From Pelargonium tetragonum (Eukaryota; Streptophyta; Magnoliopsida; Geraniales; Geraniaceae), in assembly GCA_036897445.1 (NCBI GenBank), contig JAYMTL010000052.1:1-64000 (forward strand): 64,000 bases of DNA. Reading direction: 5' to 3'. Position numbers and translations under genes: made by a program. Under the pieces are notes generated by a model. The model was given only the letters and a program-made list of their open reading frames with translations, had not been told where the DNA came from and searched no databases. Below, piece after piece: positions 36,780 to 49,120 of this stretch; position 1 is the stretch's first letter; each line of letters starts with the position of its first letter.

Positions 36780-37140
36780 TAGAAGAGCTCCCACAAAAGG
36801 GCTTTTATCTTCTAGATTAGTAACAACAAATAAGAAAAAGGAATGTCTCTTATGTAGCATCTAACCAAACTCTCTATAACTATTAACACTAATAGAATAT
36901 AAAATAAGACTTTATTTAATACAGAATCCACACTCCTAAAACTACTAAGGAATAAGACTAAAAAGAAGTATAAGCTACAGTAAGCTATAAACAATAGGAG
37001 AGGGAATACAAAAAAAAGACTAGGGCAGCAACTCCAAACTTGTGAGAGTTTAGCTACGGGTATTTCCTGGAAGATACTGCTAGAGAGGAGTCTCAATAAA
37101 AGGATCCAGAATAGTAAAGGAAAGTCTTAACAAAAGCCAA
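36780..37140. repeat. RIP-like eroded repeat relic
   Basis: In 36901-36960 I count 9 TA to 5 AT and 3 CA+TG to 7 AC+GT. The segment is A-rich on the + strand. A 94-codon minus-strand frame (36812-37096) is rich in L, F, S and Y, which is typical of the complement of A/G-rich DNA. I judge it a shadow and not a membrane protein gene. Confidence 0.35.
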
Positions 37141-38101
37141 TGCCTAGCCTAGTGTTCTGCTAGCTTTAGTGCCCCAAGTAACTAAAAAAGCTCAAAACCG
37201 GGGGATTCCTGCTTATTTGGGTTTCTGTACCCGTGTATTTCTGGTTAAAGGCACTGAGGAATAAAAGTTAAGGCCAAAGCCATTTGTTTCCGGTAAGTAC
37301 AATCCAAAGTATGTAGAACAAATTGTTTTCTTATCTTTCTATCTGCTAGGACCTAAAGCTAATTTTAGTAAATAGAAGAAGTAAAGGGGTGCCTATGCCG
37401 GTTCTGTATTGCTTACATATTCTGCTTGCTTTATAGGTATCCGAGGAGAGGAAAGTCCAGGGAATATTCTTATCTGTGTTCTGTGTTTCTAGTTTCCTGA
37501 TTCAAAAAAAGAAAAGTTAGAGTATAGTATAAAGAACTAAAGTAATCCGTTTGCTGGTAAAGACAGGATAGGAACTGAAAGGGAATCCGCGGGGTTCCTA
37601 TTGTCAATGTTTCTAGGGCCAAGTAGCAGGATCAAGGAAAGATAAGGAAATTGGTTTTTTATAAAAGTGCGGGGTCTTTTCCAAGTACCAGTTTTACCGA
37701 ATAGCTATACAAAGTTAGGACTCCTTAGAATCTTTTAGAAGCGGGCAGTGTATTTAGGATTCAAGCATTTTTCCATGAATTCTCTTTAGTTAGATAGAGA
37801 GCTTCAACGTTCTAAACAAGGCTGGCCAAAATTCCTTATAAATACGGAGTAAGGTTTTTAGATACAGTAGGGTTTTCCTGGGTTTAATCGAAGCAGGGTA
37901 CGAGTTGTAAAAAAGGAGTACTTTACTCTTTGCAAGAATACCAAATGACTTTTATAGTATATCATGTGATGATAAGGTTTCCGTATGATACTCCAGTTTT
38001 ACTAGTAAGCTTATTCCATACCAAATTTCTTTTTAAAAAATGAGGTTCTATTTAGGTCGCCATAACTATATCTCTGTACTTTCCAAGGTTTAATAAAGAA
38101 T

Positions 38102-38117
38102 TATATATATATATATA
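38102..38117. repeat. (TA)8 microsatellite
   Basis: A short uninterrupted TA run. A smaller AT run lies near 18897-18907. No function is inferred. Confidence 0.8.
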
Positions 38118-38202
38118 CTTACACTAAAGCCTAAAGCGAGGGTTTTTTACACGTATCCGTTCTTTACTAACTAAGCCTATTGTATTGGTGGTAAAACTTA
38201 GA

Positions 38203-38228
38203 AGCTCCCCTTTTTGATGAAGGGAGCT
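38203..38228. repeat. GC-rich hairpin with one bulge
   Basis: AGCTCCC(C)TT (38203-38212) pairs with AAGGGAGCT (38220-38228), 9 bp with a single bulged C and a 7-nt loop. It contains the G/C-run plus A/T flank pattern typical of the mini-dyads, in a longer version. Confidence 0.65.
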
Positions 38229-39264
38229 CATAGAGTATAAGTCTCGTGTTATAAAAGATATCACAGTCTTGTTATCTTAAGGATAGCGTGCTATTTCAAT
38301 TTGTAAAAAAAAAGAAAAAGGGGGTTTCTTTCTTAAAGCATTCTGGGAATCCCTAGGCTTTCCTAATAAAAAAGTGAACGACACCTCGGCCCACTGGGAA
38401 AAGCTAGGGAGGGTTCTATATAAGCATAAACAAGGACTTGCAAGGGTTCGAAACAACTTAAAAGTGAGCTGTATATTATAGCTTCCAAGTTCAATACCAA
38501 GTCCAGAATTATAAAATACATGGGCGTCTGAGTTCTGCGGTATTCCATTTTAAGAACTGCTTAGTCTAATGGGGCATAGGCTAAAAAGAACTTGCCATCT
38601 TATTCCATTGAAGTTGTAAATTGTATTAATGCAATTAACTCAACCAAAAGTTCTTGATTTGTAATTTTCAGCTATTGGGATTTACCCGATCTACTTTAAT
38701 TCTTTTATGTTAAGGCAAAAGCTAAGCTTTTTCATAGAGAAGCAGAAACCCCAGGGGTTCTTCTGTTAACAGGAGTTTTTTTGAATATCCAGTCAAGTGG
38801 AGTAGGTTTGATCTTACTATTCGCTTTTTGCTATTTACTAAAGTTAGAGTAGAAAAACCTATCCGCAATTCCTTCAAGACTTTTAATTTAGCTCATTTTT
38901 TGTGACCTTGGATTTAGGGTCGTTTCCTTTTGTTAACAAAGCTTTTTTGCAACCGATAAGTGATTATCCTAGTTTTTATGCCAAACACCAGTCAAAAAGG
39001 TCTCCGGTAACCCTCTCGGTTAGGTTAAAGCTTTTTCTTTATGATTAAGTCCTTGCATATCCTGTATCAAAAGCACAATCCTAAATAAGAAAGTCCCACC
39101 TTAGAAAATCTTTCAAAAAAGAGTTTTAGTTAAAGAAGATACGTTAGTTTGTAATTTATAGCAGAGGGGGTCTCATAAGAGGTTACAAAAAGAGTAACAA
39201 ACCAAGGGTTACCCTTAATAAGGGAGCTTGTGTAAATAAAGTACAAGTACTCATTACTGATAAA

Positions 39265-39277
39265 ATGAAAATTTCAT
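39265..39277. repeat. 13-bp palindrome ATGAAA-A-TTTCAT
   Basis: A perfect 6+1+6 palindrome. Its right half, AAAATTTCAT (39268-39277), recurs in direct orientation at 39338-39347, just beyond the larger hairpin. The two copies therefore flank that hairpin. Confidence 0.6.
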
Positions 39278-39287
39278 AACTTCTTCG

Positions 39288-39328
39288 AAAACAACAATTT
39301 TAAGTGAACACGTGCAGATTGTTGTTTT
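39288..39328. repeat. 11-bp perfect stem hairpin
   Basis: AAAACAACAAT (39288-39298) and ATTGTTGTTTT (39318-39328) are perfect reverse complements. A G-T wobble and an A-T pair extend the stem inward. The 19-nt interval contains CACGTG. Direct copies of AAAATTTCAT flank the hairpin at 39268 and 39338. The layout (direct repeat, inverted repeat, direct repeat) recalls a tiny inserted element with a target duplication, but the copies do not abut the arms. Confidence 0.65.
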
Positions 39329-40417
39329 ACCGTAAATAAAATTTCATTTCTTTTATATATAAGCAGAGTCTATATGGAGCCTTAGGAAGGGACCTCTTAC
39401 AATTAAACAAGGGGGCGTTTACTTAATACAAATAGTTTGTAATATATTCTTTTGAGCAGTATAAGTTTTTTATCCTGTAAGTATCTTCACTCGGAAAATT
39501 TTTATTATAATAAATAACTATAGATTTAAGAAAGCTCCTATGTTTACGTGTATCTTTCTGCCTTAAGAAGACACAAGTTCTTTTTTGTTATGCAATTTCA
39601 CTCTTTACTAAGTATTCCTGCGATATCTTTTCATTTTTTATTCTCCCCACAGTTATATATAGAGGCAATATTCTTCGCTTTTATGCTTGCTAGTAGTCCC
39701 ATTCTTCCTTTTCTGAGGTTTCCCTTTTTTACATTTTAATATAAACTCCGACTTTCAAAACCAAAGGGCTAAAATACTAGTACAAGCTTTTTTCTGTAAA
39801 GATTAACCTTATAAAAGGATAGCTTAGGCTTCTATAAGTATTTCCTTGGAAGGAGCCCCTTGTGAAGTGTAACTTGTGTAATATAGATTTTTACTAAACT
39901 AAAAGTTTTTTAGCTAGAAGTGAAAGTGGTCATAAAATGGAGTAGAGCAAACCTTTCATGTTTCCGTTTTTTTTCTACCCTAATGTAGAGCCAAAACTGA
40001 AAATAGAAGTTCGATATACTAAAATTGAGTTAAAGTTTTGGCACAGGGTTTTTGCTTGAGAAATTTTTCTATAGTATTTTGACATACTAAGAAGTTTATG
40101 CTTCTTGAGGGGTATATAAAAGCTTCTTGTTAGGATTGTGAAGAACGCGCTTAGTTATATTGTATAGATGCCGTGGGTTCTAATATTTAGATCTCCTTAT
40201 CTTGTCGAGGTCCAGCTATAATAAAATTAGGAAGGTACTTGATTGACCTTTCCTATAGGTAGTTTTTAACTATGAATAAGCACTTAACTAAATTTTTAGT
40301 TACTCCGTCCTAAATTGACTTTGAATTTCTTTAGTACGACATACTAATAAACACTCAAGAGTATCCTGCGAAGGTCCTGCGCCCTCGATTTAAAACGACA
40401 CTTTTGATAAAGCAAAT

Positions 40418-40439
40418 ACTATATTATAACTATATTATA
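40418..40439. repeat. 11-bp tandem duplication (ACTATATTATA x2)
   Basis: Two exact adjacent copies of ACTATATTATA. A slippage-type duplication in AT-rich DNA. Confidence 0.7.
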
Positions 40440-42241
40440 AAAGTAAGAACAAAATTGCCGGGCTAGAAAACTACACTATATATAGGAGAATTTTAAATAA
40501 TAAGAAGGCGCTAATGTTGGTAAAAGGGCTTTTCTGGGATAATTTTTTTGTGTGATTCGCATATAACCGAGCCTCCTACAAGTAGTCCTGGAATTAAAAA
40601 GTACTGTGCGCGAATCTTTTGATTCGAGTTTTAAAAGCTGTTTGTAAACGTTCCTAACAGGGATTTTTAAGGCTAAGCTTTAGTTCGTCTTTGGATTTAC
40701 CTTACCCCTGTCGTCCTTGATTAGAAATTGACTTAGGATCTTAGAAAATTTTATACGAGATTCTTGCTTTTTAGGTCTCAAAAGGAAGCTAGCTATTTGT
40801 TAGAAACAAAAAGATTGAAGTGATAGCATAAAAGAATTAGACAACCCGGGCTAGTTCTTAACAAGCTCTTTTTAGGGCCTAGCAAACAAGAATATTCTTT
40901 CTATCAAAGGGTGTCGACAAGTCTCGTCAAAGTCATAAAGATTCAAAACATTTAGATTCCAAACTAAAAGAAGCTTATTATAAACTAATGACTTGGTTGT
41001 AGTAGGAAATTTAGGTTCCTATTATAATATTAGGACACCCCTCAATTCGATAACTAAGAAATGAAGTTCTACTTCTTAAAATGAAAATAACCTAAAGATT
41101 AAACAAGTGTGCCTAGAGCGGCGCTTTTGCTAAAAAAATTTATACTCGCAACTCCGGAAAATTCTGAGATATAGAAATCTTACTTAATACTAAAGAAGGA
41201 AACTCTTGACACTTTGGAATCCAGATGAAATGGGTAATTCAGAATAAGAATATAAGAAGGCTTTAACTTTAATAAAAAAGAAAAGAGATTTTTAGAGTTT
41301 AAGTCTAAATTTATTAGCCATAAGGAATAAGGATCTGGTCTTAACTAGTACAAGGAGCTAAAGTTATTGTTGCAAGGCATTCCTTTTTTATATTAAGGAC
41401 TCCTAGATTTCGAAGCGCCTATCTTTAAGTCCTTTTTACGCTTGTTTTTTTATTGACTATAGTAAGCTACGTTGGGGGTATAAAATCCTTTTGAAAGTTA
41501 CCTGTAGTAATGAAACTTCTAAATATGCTAGCTTCTAAGTAAAGTCATCCCTTTTTACTCGAGAAAACCCGTACCGTGTCAAAAAGAAAAGGGAAGCTGC
41601 TGCCTGGGGAAGGTATCAGAGAATAAAATGAACTTGTTAAAGCACTAGCTTAAATGACAAGGGTTCTCAAATCCAGCAATATTTATACATAGTATAAAAG
41701 CGTCCTTACTAAGCCCGGAATGTCTTATACTACTTTTACACGGCTAAGCTGTGCCTTGCTAAAAAATAGAGTTATACTGCAGTAACAAGGGTTTACTGGA
41801 TTTCTATTCCTATGGAGCTAAAAAAATGCCTTTTATTTAAATTAACTAAAAAGCCTCCCCAAGGTATACTAATAAATAATAAAAAAGTAGACTTCACATT
41901 GAGTCGGATTTTAGCTCACGAAAAAGAATCATATAGCGGGTTTACTAAAAAAGGAAAGAGGACCTTTCTTTATTGTTGGTATTAAGGCACCCGCTTTTCA
42001 GGGGTTTATATCCACCGCGGAACAGGATAGTTTTTGTGCGAAATAAGGAGCTCCCAGGATTATCTTAGTTATGGGTTTACTCTTTCTTTTTTATAGGTAT
42101 CCCTTGTGTCATAATTATATGAGTGTGGGCTTACTATAGGGGATTTTCTAATAGGTATCGTTCACAGCATCTAGAACAGTCCTACTAACTTGTTTTATAA
42201 TACTCCGAAATTCTATCGTTTGCACTTAGAAAGTCTTTTTA

Positions 42242-42282
42242 CATTCGCGTTACCGATACCTTGATGTCGGCCTCCGCGAATG
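42242..42282. repeat. Nested GC-rich stem-loop
   Basis: CATTCGCG (42242-42249) and CGCGAATG (42275-42282) form a perfect 8-bp outer stem. Inside, CCGATA (42253-42258) pairs with TGTCGG (42265-42270), with one wobble, around a 6-nt loop. The two-tier structure in CpG-bearing arms is unusual here. The inner strand contains GATGTCGGC, a word also found in large-subunit rRNA, but the surrounding rRNA sequence is absent, so I do not call an rRNA fragment. Confidence 0.6.
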
Positions 42283-44619
42283 ATAGGATACCCGGTAAGT
42301 GTAGAAGCTCTCTAAAAACTTTTAAAAGAACTTCTTTTCTATAATAGAAATACCAAACCCCTATTTTATCCTCCAAGGAAACCCGCATCCATATATGTAT
42401 ATTTGGCGGTTTTACCCTTAAAAGGGACCTCTCAAGAGATAAAGAAGAGCTATGGCATAATACCGTTTGAGTTTAGAATCTTTTTTTAAGTAAAACGGAA
42501 TTTGCGTTTAATAAGAAGGGTTCCCAGTATACGCTAATTTGTCAATACAATAATAGTAATAGGTACCCAAGCCCAATAGATTTTTAGTCAAGCATCTCTT
42601 GTCAAGTTGAAAAGGCAGGTTCAAATTAAGCTCTTTACAGCAGTAAGGGGGGATACTATAAGCAGGCTATTTGTATACCTTATACCCTTGGAGTAGTAAG
42701 ATAAGTACGAGTAAGCGTAAAAGTTCTTTGGATGTCCTAAAATCTATTTATACAAAAAGAGATTTAATTAGAACTTTTAACACTTTAACGACTCTTTAAT
42801 CACACTAAGCGGCTCTCTTGCACGTAGAGCTAGATTCAATACACCCGGGTAAGGATACTGGAGCTTACTGTACCCTGTAACACTGGATATCTTGTTTAGG
42901 AATTCTAAGTTTTATACGGGGACTGTCCCTTATTTTCAAGTTTTTCCAGTCCAGTAAAGAGGTTAACTGAATTCTTGCTCCAAGAAGTTTTCTCACTGTC
43001 AAGATATCCGAGCTTTAAGGGTTTCCATTAAGAGTTGCAAGCTACTTTATCAATCGAGGAGAGTAGTATACGCGGGTCGACAAAAGGAATTTCTTAGGTT
43101 CAAAGCCCTTGACAAGAAAAATTCTAAACTCTTCTATACCCTAGGTTAGGGTGCTCTTGTGTAGTATTTATACGTATATCTTGTATTTTGATGTAATAAG
43201 GAATTTGTTAACGAAAGCGTAACCTAAGCGCCGGGAATTAGACCTTATTCAGTACCCACCCGGTGGGGGGCAAGCTGCAAAGCCCTCCTGTTAGCTTGGT
43301 AAAAACTTCTGTTATTGTCTTTGATCCCCCTTTTCTACGAACTGGCTATGACTACAGAGTTCTGCAAATACTTAACTTACTTAAGGCTCTAAGGAACTTA
43401 TTCTTGAGAATCTTCCCTTTTAAAGCCTCCAGTTAGTTAGGTGACGGCGAGGGTATTCTTAAGAGCAAGCCTTTTTATTACAGTAAAGATAAAAGGGACT
43501 TATCGAAAAGTTAGAAAAAAAATAAGCATGTGTAATCAGATAAAGCCCTTAGTTTCCTCCTGTGGGATTGCTAAAATACTGACTGAAAAAGAAAATGTAA
43601 CTGTGGATTTAATTATACCGGATCCTTTTTTTACGAGTAAGAAGTGCGGAGCGATAAGTCGAGGGTGATGTACGCAATTTAAGTACAACTTATAAAGCCT
43701 TATCTAAGGGAAGCCTTAAATGCTTTAAAAGAAAAATCTTGCTTTTAAGAGAATCCTGCAATTCCGGGGTTGACTGTTAAGGTTATTCAAAAAAGGGGGC
43801 TCTTTATACATCTGGAAAAACTAGAGTAGTTCGGTAATCGGTAAGTTGCTGACATAACGAAATGCAGATACTAAGAGTCTTTACCAGGTAATCGTTAGAC
43901 CAATTCTATAATATTAAAGGGATTTGAACCTGTGTCATCAATATAGAATAAATAGTACTTTATCTCATACTTAACGGAAATATCCTTTGTCATACACGGA
44001 GCCCTGTTTTTTAGCTAGAGTGATACTGGAAACTAGGAATTTAGGGCTTTTATTTGCTCTCGTGTAATCAGCAGTATAATTTCTTTTGTGATAAAGACTT
44101 TCTATATAAGTGATTGTCATTCATTCTTTAGGGCAACCCTTCGTTTAACTGCAATCCGTAAATACTTTTTAACAAAAAATAGGAATAATTAAAAAAAGCA
44201 AGACTAAATATCCGTTTCTTATAAACCTCGTGTTTCAGGGGGATACCCCTAAGAAAAGCTCCCTCGCTTATGATACTTATATAGGGCTTTGCTGAGGTAT
44301 GAGTTTTCTACAGTTTTTACGAGGAAACCAGGTGATAGTTAAGAGTTAACGTGTATTCTCCGGAATGTCACCAGTGTCTTTTTCAAAGTCTAACTGTGTA
44401 CTTTGTTTCAGCATAACAGCATATTTCATTTTTTTGTGCAGTGTACCTATAAAACTCCTTGGTCAACAACTTAAGAATAAGTAAGGGATACTCTAGACTT
44501 TTTGGTTTTTAAGTTAACCCGAATTAAGTTAGCTTGCTAAGCTGCTAATTGTTACTCTAAGGATTCGTCGTTATTAGAAAAAAGGGAAAAACCTCCAAAA
44601 AGGCGAGTCTTCTAACCCG

Positions 44620-45660
44620 CACTATTGTAGCTACTCTTTATTATTGTAAGAAGGAACTATATATACTATTACTTTTTAGTTAGTTTATAGTAGTTTTAGT
44701 TATGTATATTGGTATTCCTATCTCTTTATTATACTTCTTTTTAGTCACTTATGGAATAGATAAGTTGTTGTCTAAGGTATATTCCTCTTATTAGTGCACA
44801 ACCTCTCTTTATTTATAGAGTTATAGGTCCTTCTTTCTATAGAAGGAATAGTATAAGGAAAAGAGTCTTATGGAGCTAGTGTAAACTAAGGAAATCCTGA
44901 GTATTAGAGTCTTATAGGGTTATTGTATTCATTCCAACTTACTTATAAAAAGGAAACTTTAAGATCATAGAATTTCCTTTGGCTCTACATTTACTATTTT
45001 GTTTTCTTGCTCACAGAACCCTTTTCAAAGGATGGTAAAGGGTGGCTACCTTTCTTACTTTGTTGACGTAAGTAAGTTGATTATTTCTCTTATACCTTTA
45101 GCTCTATTCTATTTAGTATCTCCCTAAAGCTCTAGTAAAATTCTCTTTTTCGACCTCTACCCTCATTTACTGGAAATTTCTTACTTTAGAACTTTCTAAA
45201 TTCTTTTGTAGCTCATAAGCCCTTCTTAAAAATTCCTTGTTACTTATATCGATTCAGAAAGATAAGAAAACTGCCTATACTTAACCTTTTAGCTATACTT
45301 ATCCGTCTGGATTTCTTTTAGAGTTCTTAGCTGCTTCTCCTCTATTGACTAAATGTTATTAGTTAGGTACTAGAAAACGGGATCCGTAAGAAAACTAACT
45401 ACCTAGACCATATCTTCTTAACTTTCTTATTCTGTATCTTTATAGCCTTTTACTTTAAAATAGAACCCGATTTTTATGTAGGGAAAAACTCTAGTTACAA
45501 GACCCATAAAAAATGACTTCAAAAACAAGACCTGTTTGCCCTACTAGTTCTTAGTCTTATGAGCTAGACTCTGTTTACTTAGGATTTGTTGCTATTTTAT
45601 TTGTTTCGTCGTTTTAATATTTAATAAGGATCTATATAAATTTGACTGTTTCCAAGTGTA
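44620..45660. repeat. Strongly RIP-like eroded repeat relic
   Basis: In 44641-44700 I count about 14 TA to 6 AT and 1 CA+TG to 9 AC+GT, an extreme value. The + strand is T/C-biased, and the minus strand has a lysine- and glutamate-rich coding look over about 45050-45400. The family is not identified. The bounds are where the texture changes by eye. Confidence 0.45.
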
Positions 45661-48600
45661 GATCTAGATTCTTGCTAAATTATGTTGTTCAGAGTTTATA
45701 TATGCGGATCGAATATATTGTATATAAAGTATTTAAAGCATAAGGCACAGGCTTCGAGGAACTTCTTTCTAAGTAATATAAGCATAACTTTTGTATTCCT
45801 TATTTAATAAAATAATAAAAGCAGTCATTATGGAGAAGCCCTGCTCATAGTAAATAACCACAAATTTATATGTATTTCCTCAAGAACGGGTCTAGCTGAT
45901 GTTGCTAATTAGCAGCAGTCAAATTTTAACTAGTAAAGAGCCTCCCTCCTTTTTTGCAAGGGTAATTTCTTGTTCTTTGTTGTACGAAACCTTGAGTCTT
46001 GATGGATGGTGTATATACGGCAAATAACCCCTTATTCTAAGTTCTGGAAATCAATCCAAGTCATAGTAAGGTACTCTATTAGATTAGAGTCTTATATTCC
46101 TACTATACTAAAACCCGTAAGCTACGGGAGGAGTATAAAGATAAAAAAAGAGCAAGTTGAGGTTGGGAATACCTAGAGACTTGCGAATCCCCATATCTAG
46201 GGATACCCGGTAAAAAAAATTTTAAACTAAACAACAGGCAGCTTTAAGTCCTTCTTCAGGTTTGTTAATTTCGGACTGCTTGGAATTATACCCCATCTAC
46301 TACCTGTTGTGCTTTCTTTTCTTGGATATTTGTTTTGAACTTAAACTTTTATACTCAACTCACTTTCATAAGATAGCTTTGAAATCCGTGCAATTTCCTT
46401 TTTGTTCTAAAAGTAGTTAACTCCTGTGTAAGAGAAGGATCAGCATTTATAAATAAAAGGATAATAGAGTCATAGAATCTTTTAGGTTTACTTATTCCCT
46501 GGGATAAAATAGCAATCGTTGAAGTATTTCCAGGACTCTTAGCTGTTTATGTAATTTAGTAGGATATAGGGAATCTAAATTTTAACTTCGAGTTAAACCT
46601 ATTCCCTAAAGTAGGATATTACCTTGTGCTAGATTACTTGTAAATATAAGGTTTACTTACCCAGATGCAAAATGGAAAAGACTTTTTGGTTCTCAATTAA
46701 ATTCTAAGGAAATATTCCCTAGTTTGTGTAGTAGGGATCCTCTTTCTTAGGAGCCCTTTTCAACCTGGAATGAAGTGGAGCTCTTAGGTGTTATAACTTA
46801 AACTTCAGTGCTAAAAGGATAATTACGGTATTTTTGAGTAAAGCTATGCTATAGCCGTTACATATAACTACAATATTATATTCTGGAACAAGAGAAGCAT
46901 AAATAACTTAATAATAATTAAGTATAAGCATAGAATTTCCTAATAATGGATCTCAAAAAAGTAGGGAAGCCGCCCTTTTTAGTGAGAAACTAGATGCCCA
47001 GCACCTATTCAAAATCTAAGAATACTAGAACCTCTTTCTAACAACCCTATTGCTATTGCCGAGGAGCTATTCTAAGTCTCAGTTAAATAAAAGATCTTAT
47101 ACCTGAGTAGCTAAAACTAACAAATCGGAGTTTTGATTTAATCTAGGCAATACCTTTGCAGGGTAGGGGTCCTTAATAGCTTGAAAAACTAGTTACTAGT
47201 TTATATCTGTCATATCTCTGGTAGTAAACTCATTTTGAAACTGAAAAAAGATAACCTTCTATTAAACGGGGCAGGATTTCCCTGCAAAACCTATTGAAAA
47301 TCTCGCACAAATAAGAAAACGAATCCAGTAAATAGAAGCCGAGGTTATTTTCAGAATAGCTTAAACGCGTTTAGCTCTCTATTAGGGTTTCCCTTTTTCT
47401 ATAGTAATAAAAAGGGATATAAGACTATAACAACAAGATACTTACTGACTGACAGGGCTAATAGGATCCGGAAGATTAAGGAAGTGTAGTTACCGGTATA
47501 GGCCATTCTATAACGGATTCTCCAGGGCAGGTTTTTCTGCCGAAAGTAGGACTAATAAAACAAGGTTTAGTACTATGAATATGCCCAGAATCTAGGACTC
47601 AAAATCACGGCTTAAAAATACCACAAAAATGCAGTTAGACGCCCAGCCCCAGCCTCCGGGGAAATGCGTGGCAAGAAATAGGATCTCAAAAGCCTCCCTT
47701 AAAGGCTACCTTTTCGCAAAAGAAAATAGAGGCTAAACCGCCCATAAAGAACAAGAGCGAACCTATGAACGGAATAGATAGAAAGGAGAGTATAAGACTC
47801 AAGAGAATAGGGAGCTTTAAGAACCTTCGGAGAAATTGGATGTGTTGCACTAAACTACTGACGGGACATTGACTAGAGCGAATAAGAGTAATTCCACAAT
47901 GTACCTATACAGGACAGAGTAAAGTATACGAATAACAGAAAGACACTGAGATCAGGACACCTATAGACCGAGCTGCTATGTAGTAGATTCTGTTTTCCTT
48001 TTCTGTAAAGCGGGAATTTGGGAACATTACTAACAAGAGACTTATGAAAGAGAGGTTGACTAAGAGAAAACTAAGACTTCATTTATAAGAGCAAGATACC
48101 TGAAAGATTGATCGGAAAAAGAGAGCCAAAGGATCCTTATCTCGAAAGAACATACTGAAAATCTTTAAGTGATACTGCTTCTCTAAATCAATTTTCTAAG
48201 AATTTCCCTTTTACTTATTTTAGTCATTTAGATATAGCAAGAATTTAATGCTTTTCAAAACTTCAGGAGGAGTTTTTCCCTTTTCCTGAGTTCATAAACT
48301 AAAAACGTGTAGAGGTGCAGGGTTTAAAGAGCTCCTGGGGTTTGCCTCAAAATAGATTAAGTCCTTTTTATTTCTTAGGATTTCTTTATCTTTATATCCA
48401 CGATAAATATAGAGTCTTAAAAAGAAAACCTTAAACTTTTTTACTCGCAGGTTCTCTAAGTCTTTCATTTATCTAAGTGATTTAATAAAACATGGTTTTG
48501 TACATACATATTATACCGCTTAAACTTAAAAACATTAAATAGAGACCTAAGAAAACTGACAGCAGGAAAACTCTAATGCAAGAACTTCTCTTAAACTAGA

Positions 48601-48859
48601 GCAGGTAGGGGAGGAAAACCCTTGTTAAATGTCCTGCTTTAGCCTAAGCTTTGTATTTGGAAACGAAGGTATCGCAGATAAGCAGCTGCTTACTTTAATC
48701 TTTAATTACCTTTAATCATTTAAATAAACACTTTCCGGTAAAAGACAAAAAAAATCAGGTTTACAAATGAAATGGAATAGTGCTGAAGTTTATATCTAGA
48801 ATGACCTTTTTCTTCGGTTCTGGTACTGAGTAAACAAACAAATTCAACCTTTTACATTT
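45661..48859. other. Gene-free DNA with mini-dyads and a GC-richer patch
   Basis: No gene is seen. In 46021-47080 I count about 5 GG-N2-4-CC dyads against 1 CC-N2-4-GG. A GC-richer patch at about 47630-47720 has many CpA and TpG steps (6 against 1 AC+GT in 47641-47700), unlike its surroundings, and may be a second small low-mutation island. A purine-biased stretch follows to about 48060. Confidence 0.45.
46114..46128. repeat. Perfect 6-bp hairpin, 3-nt loop
   Basis: CCCGTA (46114-46119) and TACGGG (46123-46128) are separated by AGC. Its order is C-run then G-run, the opposite of the common mini-dyads. No T-run follows. Confidence 0.65.
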
Positions 48860-49120
48860 CTGCTACAATTTTAGGAAAGAAAAAGACACTAATACAATAG
48901 CTACAAAAGAACCATAACAAAAGTACAGTAATAGGAATCCCTACCTCTATAGCTATAGTTTTTCTTACTCTTATCTTAACTCCTATAATATAAGGTAAAG
49001 CTCCAGCTCCTAACAAAGTAACAAGTATAAGTGTAAGTATACGTATTCAAACAACTACCTATAGAGTTTACCACTACCCTGCAATAACTTTATACTATGT
49101 AAGCTAATTCTTATATTACC
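48860..49120. repeat. RIP-like eroded repeat relic
   Basis: In 48901-48960 I count 10 TA to 5 AT and 4 CA+TG to 8 AC+GT. The + strand here is A/C-rich with a threonine-, proline- and tyrosine-rich coding look, so this relic probably lies in the + orientation, unlike 31440-32260 and 44620-45660. The family is unknown. Confidence 0.35.

Larger units (their letters stand above)
37141..44619. other. Gene-free AT-rich DNA with hairpins
   Basis: No gene is recognised in 7.5 kb. The longest frames are 61-75 codons. The contents worth noting are the hairpins at 38203, 39288 and 42242, a TA microsatellite at 38102-38117 and an 11-bp tandem duplication at 40418, all listed separately. No GGATCC occurs between about 37110 and 43619, although GGGAATCC and GGACTCC forms do. 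Confidence 0.45.

Noticed and set aside
36812-37096. 94-codon minus-strand frame resembling a multi-pass membrane protein
   Set aside because: The leucine/phenylalanine richness is the expected complement of an A/G-rich strand. There is no conserved motif, and the length is within chance.
43915-43980. Minus-strand organellar-type tRNA suspected from GGTTCAAAT
   Set aside because: Only 3 of 5 T-stem pairs form, and no anticodon stem can be drawn.
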